A DNA stretch of 64,000 bases, taken from positions 372,001 to 436,000 of the forward strand of contig NZ_LMQB01000024.1 in the NCBI RefSeq assembly GCF_001424045.1. Reading direction: 5' to 3'. Both the position numbers and the translations under genes were made by a program. Source of the DNA: Rhizobium sp. Leaf371 (GTDB taxonomy: Bacteria > Pseudomonadota > Alphaproteobacteria > Rhizobiales > Rhizobiaceae). Under the pieces are notes generated by a model. That model searched no databases, was not told the origin of the DNA, and saw only the letters and a program-made list of their open reading frames with translations. Positions 46,036 through 54,159 of the stretch are shown piece after piece (position 1 is the first letter of the stretch; the number at the start of each line of letters is the position of its first letter).

Positions 46036-47103
46036 ATGCAATCGACACGGTCCTTCGCCGGACGCGCCGCCCGTCTGCTCGCGCTGACAGCCTGCCTCTC
46101 GACCGGGGTCCAGCCGGCGCTTGCCGGCTGCTTCAACGGCGTCAATATCGCAGGCGCCGAATTCGGTACCATCCCCGGCACCTTCGGCAAGGAATACACC
46201 TACCCGTCCAAGGAAACGATCGACTATTTCGCCGGCAAGGGCTTCAACACCGTCCGCCTTCCGTTTCGCTGGGAGCGCATCCAGCGCCGGCTGAACGGTC
46301 CGCTCGACACCGAGGAACTCGCCCGTCTCAAGGAGAGCGTCGAGGCGATGCGCGCGCACGGGCAGACCGTCATTCTCGACCTGCACAACTACGCCCGCTA
46401 CAACGAAAAGATCGTCGGAACGAAAGACGTGCCGCAGGCAGCGCTCGCCGATGTCTGGTCGCGTCTCGCCAAGGTCTTCGCCAATCAGAAAGGCGTGGTC
46501 TTCGGGCTGATGAACGAACCCTTCGACATGCCCCCCACCGCCTGGCTTCCGCCGGCCAATGCCGCCATCGCCGCGATCCGCAAGACGGGCGCGAAGAACC
46601 TCGTGCTGGTTCCCGGCGTCTCCTGGACGGGCGCGCATAGCTGGCAGGCGGACATCGGCGGCTCCTCCAATGCCTCGACGATGATCAAGGTCAGGGATAC
46701 GGCAAACAATATGGCGTTCGAGGTGCACCAGTATCTCGACGGCGACTTCTCCGGCACGAAAGACGATTGCCCGCGCGGTGACGACGCGGTCGCCGCCCTG
46801 CGTTCCATGACCGACTGGTTCCGCGCCAACAAGACGCGTGGCTTTCTGGGCGAATTCGGCGGATCGGCGACATCGGACTGCATGATCGGGCTGGCCCGCA
46901 TGGTCGACGTGATGGCGGAGGCAAAGGACGTCTGGATCGGCTGGACCTACTGGGCAGCCGGCGACTGGTGGTCGCCGGACGAACCGTTGAACGTCCAGCC
47001 GACCGAATCCGGCGACAGGCTGCAGCTGCGAGCCCTGACGACGCGCAAACTGGCCCGCGAGGAGGACTCCTGCCCGGCGCTCGACGCCGTCAAGCCGCGC
47101 TGA
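46036..47103 (+). CDS. Secreted glycoside hydrolase family 5 endoglycanase
   Basis: This enzyme of 355 residues has a Sec signal (to about residue 30, ALTACLSTGVQPALAG). It shows the cellulase-type GH5 barrel with the acid/base glutamate E161 in FGLMNEPFD and the nucleophile E273 in GFLGEFGGSA. RLPFRWERIQ and DLHNYARYN match the family's substrate cleft. It likely cuts beta-1,4-linked glucan in the periplasm or outside, perhaps trimming the polymer made by this locus. AAGGA lies eight bases before the start. The end overlaps the convergent polymerase gene by 14 bases. Confidence 0.92.
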   Translation: MQSTRSFAGRAARLLALTACLSTGVQPALAGCFNGVNIAGAEFGTIPGTFGKEYTYPSKETIDYFAGKGFNTVRLPFRWERIQRRLNGPLDTEELARLKESVEAMRAHGQTVILDLHNYARYNEKIVGTKDVPQAALADVWSRLAKVFANQKGVVFGLMNEPFDMPPTAWLPPANAAIAAIRKTGAKNLVLVPGVSWTGAHSWQADIGGSSNASTMIKVRDTANNMAFEVHQYLDGDFSGTKDDCPRGDDAVAALRSMTDWFRANKTRGFLGEFGGSATSDCMIGLARMVDVMAEAKDVWIGWTYWAAGDWWSPDEPLNVQPTESGDRLQLRALTTRKLAREEDSCPALDAVKPR

Positions 47104-48382
47104 GACCGCGCCCGGCTTGCGAGGCATCTCGCGGCTTGCGCCCGAGCGCGGCCTCGTCGAGAACCGAAATGGTGCCGAACAGGAACCACAGCAGACCCGC
47201 CGTCTTGATGGAATAGCCGCTATCACTGATGATCATCAGCAGCAGCAGGTACACGATGACCATGCCGTGGAAGATGCGAGCCCTGCCGCTCTTCAGCGGC
47301 GCGAAGACGAGCAGTCCCCACAGCCCCATGAAGCCGAACAGGCCGAACTTCGTGAGCGTGTAGGCAAGACCCGAATCCGCCGTGAACTGCGTCGTCGTCT
47401 GGGCGCCGAACACCACGCGCAGATCGAGCGAGGTCAGGAGATGCGCCGTGACCTGAAACCGCCCGCCAATATCGTTCGGCCCGCCCTGCGTTCCCGACTG
47501 AATGCCGTAATAGGCCAGCACCGACAGCATGATGAACGGCAGGACATACCATGCGAGACGCGGCATGAAGCGGTAGACCGGCAGAAGCAGCGTCATGAGG
47601 ATGCAGGTGTAGAGCCCGAACCGCGCATCTCCGAGGGCGATCACCGTCAGGGCGAGAAACAGCGTCACGAACCGCAGGCGCATGGTTGGCCGGAACAGGC
47701 ACCAGCCATAGACGATCGCCCCGAAATTTCCGACCGACACGGGCTCGAGGAACACCGAGGACACCCGGTGCATGCCGAGGAACGGCAGGATGGTGCGCGC
47801 GCTCGGCCGCATGCCGCTGATGAAGAGCCCGGTCGTCTGTCCGTAGAGCTGATCGACCGTCACGCTGCCGCGGGCAAGGTAATAGCCGATGACGTTGAAG
47901 AAGGAGATGTAGACGTCGAGCGCCATATATTCGAACAGACCGACGGCGACCACGATGGCGGCCGAGATGAAGACCAGCCGGTCGGCGAGCCTGAGGTCGT
48001 GCAGCGTCCGGCCGGCGAAATAGAAGCCGATCGGAATGAGGATATCGCGCACGGCCTTGAGGTCGGGCTGGCCGCGCATGGTGAACAGGAAAAGCATGTA
48101 GGAGATGAAGACGGCGAGCAGCATGTAAGGCGCCGTGCGCCGCCCCAGCGCGACGATGAAGACGCAGCCGATAAGCACCATCTCCGACATCATCACATGT
48201 CCGTCCGACACCCGCATCACGCGCGTATTGACGAGACAGAGAAGCGCGTTGAAGACGAGACCGCCAATGACGCTGAAGGCCGCAAGACGCGCAGAGAGGC
48301 CCCGCCAGGCATCGTCGTCCGCTGCCGCCACGCCGCGGACCGGCAAGGCGTATCGGGCCGAGACGTCCTGCAGGACGCTCAT
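47090..48382 (-). CDS. Polysaccharide polymerase (Wzy/GumE-like)
   Basis: Integral membrane protein of 430 residues with about 11 hydrophobic segments and a large loop (about 210-300) carrying scattered arginines, the usual shape of Wzy and O-antigen ligase proteins. The sequence RGQPDLKAVRDILIPIGFYF and the late GLFGFMGLWGLLVFAPL helix resemble GumE-type polymerases. Sequence identity in this group is low, so the call rests on topology and on its neighbour, the GumC-like protein, whose stop it overlaps at a TGATG junction. It should join repeat units in the periplasm. Confidence 0.75.
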   Translation of the reverse strand: MSVLQDVSARYALPVRGVAAADDDAWRGLSARLAAFSVIGGLVFNALLCLVNTRVMRVSDGHVMMSEMVLIGCVFIVALGRRTAPYMLLAVFISYMLFLFTMRGQPDLKAVRDILIPIGFYFAGRTLHDLRLADRLVFISAAIVVAVGLFEYMALDVYISFFNVIGYYLARGSVTVDQLYGQTTGLFISGMRPSARTILPFLGMHRVSSVFLEPVSVGNFGAIVYGWCLFRPTMRLRFVTLFLALTVIALGDARFGLYTCILMTLLLPVYRFMPRLAWYVLPFIMLSVLAYYGIQSGTQGGPNDIGGRFQVTAHLLTSLDLRVVFGAQTTTQFTADSGLAYTLTKFGLFGFMGLWGLLVFAPLKSGRARIFHGMVIVYLLLLMIISDSGYSIKTAGLLWFLFGTISVLDEAALGRKPRDASQAGRGLSAA

Positions 48383-50472
48383 CAGGCCGCAGCCTCGACG
48401 ACGACGGCGCCGACGAGCTTGGTCTTCCACGGCCCGAGCGACTGCGCGAGATCCTTCAGATCGGAGCGACCGACGCGTCCGGGCCGGATGACGATCGCGA
48501 TCGCATCGCTGTCCTTCACGAAGGCCATCAGCCGCGCGGCATTTTCCTCTCCCGTCGCGTCGATGACCGAAAAATCGGCCGGCGCAGGCCGGACGGCCGC
48601 CGACAGGAGAGAACCGGACGCGCGACTGCGCTGGCGCGGCATGGCATGGCGATCGAGGCGGCGATAGCCGACGCTCTCGAATGCCGGCACGCCGCTTGTC
48701 TGCATACGCTGCAACGTGCCGGCCAGCGGCGAGGACGCGGAGACGGACGCGGCAGCCAGATCGACCGCGGCACCCGTCGCGGCGAGCGCGAGCGCGATAT
48801 CGCCGACCAGCGTCTCGTCCGGCTTTTCCAGGCCCGGCGACAGAAACACGATGCGGGCGGGCACGGCGGCAACGGCATCGGTCAAGACATAGGCCGCGCG
48901 CGTAACGCCGGCTTCGCGCTGGCGTTCGGCGGCATGCGATCGGGCAGCCGCCCGATCCGAAATCGGCAAGCGCCCGCGCATCCGCGCGAACAGACCGCGC
49001 CCGCGGCGGGACCGGCTGGCATCCCAGGCGTCGGCGTCGGCGTCTGCCGGCCCGGCTTTCAGCGTCTGACGCGGGGCGATGCGCGCGATGACCGGGACGC
49101 CGAGCATGTCGACGATCTGACGATCGGAGGTCACGCGACCATCGAGCATCTCCAGCCCGACGGCGATGGCCGAACCGGCGGCAGCCCCGAACAGGACGCC
49201 GGCGATGGCCACCAGCAAAGCGGAGGCGCGCGTCGTCTTCGTCGGCGGCAAAGCTTCCGAGATGATGCGCGAATTGCCCGAACCGATGTCGTATTGGCGG
49301 CTCAATTCTTCCGACCGCGTCAGGAAGGAGGTGTAGACGCCGCGGATCGCGTCCGCCTCGCTCTGGAGCTGGGCCAGCGTCGTGCGCGCGTCGCCGCTGT
49401 CGCCATTGGCATTGCGAAGCGCGGCAAAACGCGTTTCGAGCGCCGCGACATTGGCCTTGCTGCGCTCGAACGTATTGCGCACCGAGTCCTGCACCCGCTT
49501 CAGCTCCGACTCCAGTGCCCGGCGCATGCTTTCGGCCTGTGCCTGCGCGGTCAGAAGCTGGGGATGGCGGCTGCCGAGGCTGGTCTGCAGCTCGGCCAGC
49601 CGGTCGAGCGTCTGCGCATAGCGCGTCCGCAACGTCGTGACCGAGGTCTGCTGGAGCGCTTCGGGGATCGCACCCGAGGCGAGATCCCCGGTGGTGAGAG
49701 CCCGCACCTGATTGTAGTTGATCTGCTGCTGTTCCAGCGCCGCGCGCGCGCTGCCGAGCTGCTGCGTGACATCCTCGAGCTGCTGGTCCGTCACCAGACC
49801 CTTTTCGCCGGTGCTGATCAGCCCGTTCTGTGTGCGGAATTTTACGACCTTGTCCTCGGCTTCGAGCAGCCGCTTGCGCAGCGCCTCGGCCTCGACCTGC
49901 AGGCTCATGCTGGCCTTGAGGCTCTTGTCGGACCCGATCTTGTTCGCCTTGTCGAGGTAGATCGCGGACACGGTGTTGGCGATCTCGGCGGCGCGGTCCG
50001 CATTCGGATGCTGTGCCGTGATGGTGAAGACCAGCGACTGGTCGGCCCGCGTGATGATGAGGTTCTGCGCCAGCGCCGCAGCCGCGCCGGCAGCGGCCGC
50101 TTCGTCGGAGCCGGGGCCCGGAGGAGACCGCCCGAGAATTCGCCCGATCAGGCCGGCCTTTGCCTGGAAGAAGGGATCGTTCTTGAGCTCGAGCTTGCGC
50201 GCGGCTTCCGACAAAACGCTGAAGGATTGCATGACATAGATCTGGCTGTCGATCGCCTGCTGCGCCTGCGCGGGTGCGGCCGTGTCGCCGGCGGACTGGC
50301 CGACGGCGGCAAGCCGCTCGGGGTCGAGCAGGATCTGCGTGGAAGCGCGAAACACGGCCGGCTGGCTCAGTACGAAGGCAAAGCCCAGGCCGCCGAAGAT
50401 CAACGCCGTCACGATGACGATGCCGATGCGGCGCATCACGATCGACGGAAGTTGAAAGACATCGATGTCCAT
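48382..50472 (-). CDS. GumC-like chain-length (PCP) protein with degenerate kinase domain
   Basis: Polysaccharide co-polymerase of 696 residues. A first membrane helix (about 17-36) begins the Wzz domain. A long periplasmic coiled-coil region (about 180-400) is rich in Gln, Ala and Glu. The second helix (about 425-450, ALLVAIAGVLFGAAAGSAIA) is preceded by the PCP motif ISEALPPTKTTRAS. The cytoplasmic C-terminus (about 530-690) looks like a tyrosine-autokinase fold, but the Walker A region reads LSPGLEKPDETL without GKS/T, and no tyrosine cluster ends the protein. It is probably a structural length regulator. The ATG at 50472 is first in the minus operon with the polymerase. Confidence 0.85.
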   Translation of the reverse strand: MDIDVFQLPSIVMRRIGIVIVTALIFGGLGFAFVLSQPAVFRASTQILLDPERLAAVGQSAGDTAAPAQAQQAIDSQIYVMQSFSVLSEAARKLELKNDPFFQAKAGLIGRILGRSPPGPGSDEAAAAGAAAALAQNLIITRADQSLVFTITAQHPNADRAAEIANTVSAIYLDKANKIGSDKSLKASMSLQVEAEALRKRLLEAEDKVVKFRTQNGLISTGEKGLVTDQQLEDVTQQLGSARAALEQQQINYNQVRALTTGDLASGAIPEALQQTSVTTLRTRYAQTLDRLAELQTSLGSRHPQLLTAQAQAESMRRALESELKRVQDSVRNTFERSKANVAALETRFAALRNANGDSGDARTTLAQLQSEADAIRGVYTSFLTRSEELSRQYDIGSGNSRIISEALPPTKTTRASALLVAIAGVLFGAAAGSAIAVGLEMLDGRVTSDRQIVDMLGVPVIARIAPRQTLKAGPADADADAWDASRSRRGRGLFARMRGRLPISDRAAARSHAAERQREAGVTRAAYVLTDAVAAVPARIVFLSPGLEKPDETLVGDIALALAATGAAVDLAAASVSASSPLAGTLQRMQTSGVPAFESVGYRRLDRHAMPRQRSRASGSLLSAAVRPAPADFSVIDATGEENAARLMAFVKDSDAIAIVIRPGRVGRSDLKDLAQSLGPWKTKLVGAVVVEAAA

Positions 50473-50796
50473 AGGGCTTCCATTCCACGCCAGGTTGCGG
50501 CGAACACGCTTGGTCGAGACGTGCCGGATCCAAGACGGCCGGTGATCCACCCGCACGAGGGTCTCCGTCCTGAGATTTGACAGCTTATAGTTAACAAGCC
50601 CTGAACGCGGGCGCTGGCATTCAGGCGAAGCACTGCAATTGCAGGGGCTTAAGCGTGCAGGTCCGCAGGTCGCGCCATATGAGACCCTGCTTGAGGAAAC
50701 TTTAGCTATATTCCTTAGCCCGTTTTTAGCCCACAACCAGTAAGTCTGCATCACCACAGCCGAATGCCCCAAGCCGCGCTGAGAAGGAGCGATGCC
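50473..50796. promoter_or_regulatory. Divergent promoter region of the polysaccharide and carrier-protein operons
   Basis: This 324-base gap separates the GumC-like operon from the carrier-protein operon and holds no gene. It is AT-rich toward 50700-50740. It contains a perfect 12-bp palindrome CTGCAATTGCAG at 50633-50644, near the middle, and an inverted CCTGAA/TTCAGG pair just before it. Co-regulation of both operons by one factor is plausible. Confidence 0.5.
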
Positions 50797-51045
50797 ATGA
50801 AGACCCAAATCCGAGAGATGCTTGCCCAATATGCCTCGCTGCCATCGGCAGCCGATCTGGACGACGACGCGGACCTCTACGCGGCCGGCATGTCGTCGCA
50901 TGGCTCCGTCCAGCTGATGCTGGCGCTGGAAGACACGTTCGACATCGAGTTTCCCGACAACCTGCTGAACCGCCGGTCCTTTTCCACCATCACGATCATC
51001 GAGCAGACGGTCACCCAGCTGGTCGCCGGGAAAGAAGCCGCCTGA
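50797..51045 (+). CDS. Acyl/aminoacyl carrier protein
   Basis: A small acidic four-helix carrier protein of 82 residues. The phosphopantetheine site reads LYAAGMSSHGSVQLM, so S34 is the likely attachment serine; the usual preceding Asp is Ser33. The C-terminal part EDTFDIEFPDNLL is typical of ACP helix II-III. The ATG at 50797 follows AAGGAG. It is the first gene of an operon with the flavoprotein, the amino acid ligase and the DUF1839 gene, so its cargo is probably an aminoacyl thioester rather than a fatty acid. The next start overlaps its stop by one base. Confidence 0.92.
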   Translation: MKTQIREMLAQYASLPSAADLDDDADLYAAGMSSHGSVQLMLALEDTFDIEFPDNLLNRRSFSTITIIEQTVTQLVAGKEAA

Positions 51046-52226
51046 TGGACGTCTCCCTCACCGCTCAAGGATCGACGCTGCTGGAGCGCGCGCGCCGCGT
51101 GGCGGGCATCGCCGGCCAGCACGCAGACGACGTTGATCGCAATGCCCGCTTCCCGCGCGAAGCCGTCGATGCTCTGGTTTCGGAACGGCTCCTGTCGATC
51201 CAGATCCCCATCGAACTGGGCGGTGAGGGCGCGACGACCGCGCAGATCGCGGAAGCCTGCACCGTTCTCGGCCAGGCCTGCGCCGCCTCTGCCATGATCT
51301 TCGCCATGCACCACATCAAGCTGTCGAGCCTCGTGTCCCACGGCATCGACAGCCCCTGGCATCAGAGCTTCATGCGCCGCATCGTCGATGAACAGCTTCT
51401 CATCGCCTCGGCGACGACGGAAGGCGGCATCGGCGGCAACATGCGCAATTCGATCTGCGCCATCGAAATTGACGGCGATAGCTGCCGGCTCGAGAAGGAT
51501 GCGGCGGTCATTTCCTACGGCCGCCACGCCGACGCGATCCTCATCACCTCCCGCGCCCATCCGGATGCCGTCACCACCGACCAGGTCATGACGGTCTTCA
51601 CGAAAGACCAGTACACGCTGGAGCGGACCAACGAGTGGGATACGCTCGGCATGCGCGGCACCTGTTCGGAAGGCTACCTTTTCAAAGGTGTCGCTCCGAA
51701 GGAGCAGATCCTGCCGAAGCCCTTCGCCGAGATTGCGGCGCAGTCGATGCTGGCAAGCTCGCACCTGCTCTGGGGCGGCGTCTGGTATGGCATCGCCGTC
51801 AACGCCATGACCCGGGCACAGGCCTTCGTTCGCGCCGCAGCCCGCAAGAGCCCCGGCCAGACACCGCCCGGCGCGCTGCATCTCGCGGAGGCGTCGAGCC
51901 TCCTGCAACAGGTCCGCGCCAACGTCACCGCCGGCCTGGCCCGCTACGAGGCGGCTCTCGTCGAGCCGGAGCTGCTCTCCTCCATGGGCTTCTCCGTCGC
52001 GATGAACAACGTCAAGCTCGCCGTCTCCAAGACCGTGCCCGAGATCATCGACCACGCCATGCAGATCACCGGCATCATGGGCTACAAGAACGGCACCCCG
52101 TTCTCGCTCGGACGCCACCTGCGCGACGCCCAGTCTGCGCAGCTGATGATTTCCAACGACCGCATTCTCGCCAACACGTCGAACATGCTTCTCGTCAACA
52201 AGATCGAAACCAACCTTCTGGGGTAA
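51045..52226 (+). CDS. Acyl-CoA-dehydrogenase-like flavoprotein
   Basis: FAD-type protein of 393 residues with the ACAD fold: an N-terminal helical domain (FPREAVDALVSERLLSIQIP), the middle beta domain (SATTEGGIGGNMRNSICAIE, then WDTLGMRGTCSEGYLFKGV), and C-terminal helices. The segment that normally holds the catalytic base (IYEGT) reads ISNDR at about 369-373, so the usual glutamate is missing. It may oxidise or otherwise process an amino acid held on the carrier protein, by analogy with prolyl-carrier dehydrogenases; this is inference. It is coupled to the carrier protein gene and lies 6 bases before the ligase gene. Confidence 0.88.
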   Translation: MDVSLTAQGSTLLERARRVAGIAGQHADDVDRNARFPREAVDALVSERLLSIQIPIELGGEGATTAQIAEACTVLGQACAASAMIFAMHHIKLSSLVSHGIDSPWHQSFMRRIVDEQLLIASATTEGGIGGNMRNSICAIEIDGDSCRLEKDAAVISYGRHADAILITSRAHPDAVTTDQVMTVFTKDQYTLERTNEWDTLGMRGTCSEGYLFKGVAPKEQILPKPFAEIAAQSMLASSHLLWGGVWYGIAVNAMTRAQAFVRAAARKSPGQTPPGALHLAEASSLLQQVRANVTAGLARYEAALVEPELLSSMGFSVAMNNVKLAVSKTVPEIIDHAMQITGIMGYKNGTPFSLGRHLRDAQSAQLMISNDRILANTSNMLLVNKIETNLLG

Positions 52227-52232
52227 CGGACC

Positions 52233-53141
52233 ATGGATATGCAGCTTTCCTTGCTTGACCGGCTGTTCGCGGCCGGCCTCCTCATCGATACCGGTGTCGA
52301 CGGGCTCTACGGCCGCAGCGGCGTGTTCGAAGACGTCATCACCCGCTTCGAAGCCGTCATCGACGGTCTCGGCGGCGTCGACAAGCCGGAGGCGATCCGC
52401 TTCCCGCCCGGCATGAACCGCGCCCATTTCGAAGGCTCGGGCTACATGAAGAGCTTTCCGCAGCTGGCCGGCACCATCCATTCCTTCTGCGGTTGCGAGC
52501 TCGACCATGTCAGCCTGCTCACCTGCATGGAGGAAGGCAAGGACTGGACCGGACAGCAGCAGGCGACCGATATCGTCCTGACGCCCGCCGCCTGCTATCC
52601 GCTTTACCCGACGATCGCCAAGCGCGGCGCCCTGCCGGCCGGCGGCGGTCTGTTCGACCTGCAGTCCTATTGCTTCCGTCATGAGCCCTCGAAAGAGCCG
52701 ACCCGTATGCAGCTGTTCCGCATGCGCGAATATGTTCGCATGGGCAAGCCCGCGGATGTCGTCGCCTTCCGCCAGGATTGGATGGAGCGCGGCACCAAGC
52801 TGATGGAATCGGTCGGCCTGCCCGTCGAGATCGACGTCGCCAACGATCCCTTCTTCGGTCGCGCCGGGAAAATGTACAAGAACAACCAGCGCAACCAGAA
52901 CCTCAAGTTCGAGCTGCTGATCCCTGTCAACGCCAATGCCGGCCCGACCGCCTGCATGAGCTTCAACTACCATCAGGATCATTTCGGCAAAACCTGGGGC
53001 CTGACGACGGAAGACGGCGAAACGGCGCATACCGCCTGCGTCGGCTTCGGTCTCGAGCGTATCGCGCTCGCGCTGTTCAAGCATCACGGCCTCGACGTCA
53101 ACGAATGGCCGGCGGACGTCCGCAAGACGCTCTGGGGCTGA
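52233..53141 (+). CDS. Amino acid:[carrier protein] ligase (atypical SerRS homologue)
   Basis: This 302-residue protein is the catalytic core of a class II synthetase without a tRNA-binding domain. The family activates a small amino acid with ATP and loads it on a carrier protein's phosphopantetheine. Class II motif 2 is visible as CFRHEP (R149, E151), followed by [13 protein letters not shown], and motif 3 as [12 protein letters not shown]. Zinc ligands C121, E166 and C269 have the spacing I recall for the Bradyrhizobium enzyme. The carrier protein two genes upstream is its probable partner. Whether it takes glycine, alanine or another residue cannot be read from sequence. Confidence 0.92.
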   Translation: MDMQLSLLDRLFAAGLLIDTGVDGLYGRSGVFEDVITRFEAVIDGLGGVDKPEAIRFPPGMNRAHFEGSGYMKSFPQLAGTIHSFCGCELDHVSLLTCMEEGKDWTGQQQATDIVLTPAACYPLYPTIAKRGALPAGGGLFDLQSYCFRHEPSKEPTRMQLFRMREYVRMGKPADVVAFRQDWMERGTKLMESVGLPVEIDVANDPFFGRAGKMYKNNQRNQNLKFELLIPVNANAGPTACMSFNYHQDHFGKTWGLTTEDGETAHTACVGFGLERIALALFKHHGLDVNEWPADVRKTLWG

Positions 53142-53148
53142 TCAGAAA

Positions 53149-54117
53149 ATGCAAGCCGTCTTCCCCGGCCTCGCGCCCGAGACCTATCGCCCGCATGCGC
53201 TCCACGACAGGGAGCGCATGTGGCCGGAGACCAACTGCTATATCGATCTCTGGATCGAGGTCCTGAACACGCTCGGCCTGCCGCCGGAAGCCATGCTCGG
53301 CTTTACGCTGACGCAGGATTTCGAAGGCGACCAGTTCACCTTCTTCAAGGTGCCGCTGGAAGACCTCGAAGCGCTCTACGGCATCACCTGCACGGAACTG
53401 GCCATCTTCGACAAGGTCGAGCGGCATCTGGAAACCCAGATCGCCCGCGGCCGTCTCTGCCTGGTCGAAATGGACAGCTTCTTCATGCCCGACACCGCAG
53501 GTGTCGCCTACGGCCGCGAGCATGGCAAGACGACGATCGGCATCAACCGGCTGGACACGGCCGGCCGCAGCCTCGACTATTTTCACAATGGCGGCTTCTT
53601 CCATCTGGAAGGCGACGATTTCGACGGCCTGTTCCAGACGCTGAGCCCGCCCACTGCAGTGCCGCTTCTGCCCTATACCGAGTTTGCCAAGCTGCCGACC
53701 GTGCTGCCGGACGAGGCGCATATCCGGCAAAAAGCAGAGGCGCTGCTCGCATTCCATTTTGCCCGCCGGCCGCGCGAGAACCCGTTTCGGGCGTTTGCCG
53801 CCGTGTTCCCGGCGCAGGTCGAGGCTCTGGCCGACCGCGACTTCGATTTCTTCCACAAATACGCCTTCAACACGCTTCGCCAGTTCGGTGCGAATTACGA
53901 ACTGCTGGCCACCCATCTCGGCTGGATCGCGACCGACGGTCGCTATGAGACCGAACGTCAGGCTGCGACGAAAATCTCCGAAGTCGGCAAGACCGTGCAG
54001 TTCCAGGTCGCGCGCGCCGTCAACCGCAAGAAGTTCGACGCGCTGGCAGGAACGCTCGCACCCGCGGCAGACGCCTGGGACACGCTGATGCAGGGGCTAG
54101 CGGGCAAGCTCGCCTGA
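53149..54117 (+). CDS. DUF1839 family protein
   Basis: Protein of 322 residues of a family without known function (DUF1839) that I know as a frequent neighbour of amino acid:[carrier protein] ligases. Notable segments are ETNCYIDLWIEVLNTLGL with a conserved cysteine and TCTELAIFDKVERHLETQ. LVEMDSFFMPDTAGVAYGRE and FHNGGFFHLEGDDFDGLF resemble a papain-like or transferase pocket with Cys, His and Asp, but I cannot assign a catalytic set. No signal peptide. It lies 7 bases after the ligase. Acceptor-side transfer of the carrier-bound amino acid is a reasonable guess. Confidence 0.85.
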   Translation: MQAVFPGLAPETYRPHALHDRERMWPETNCYIDLWIEVLNTLGLPPEAMLGFTLTQDFEGDQFTFFKVPLEDLEALYGITCTELAIFDKVERHLETQIARGRLCLVEMDSFFMPDTAGVAYGREHGKTTIGINRLDTAGRSLDYFHNGGFFHLEGDDFDGLFQTLSPPTAVPLLPYTEFAKLPTVLPDEAHIRQKAEALLAFHFARRPRENPFRAFAAVFPAQVEALADRDFDFFHKYAFNTLRQFGANYELLATHLGWIATDGRYETERQAATKISEVGKTVQFQVARAVNRKKFDALAGTLAPAADAWDTLMQGLAGKLA

Positions 54118-54159
54118 CCCCGCATCGACACGCCGAGAGACAGGAAACCGCAGGCCATC

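Noticed and set aside
47117-50580. Long plus-strand frames (516 and 644 codons) opposite the polymerase and GumC-like genes
   Set aside because: These are antisense shadows rich in Arg, Gly and Asp without any family match. The minus-strand genes have clear membrane topology and motifs.
50877-53087. 736-codon minus-strand frame opposite the carrier-protein operon
   Set aside because: The plus-strand genes there carry conserved motifs and coupled starts. The antisense frame has none.
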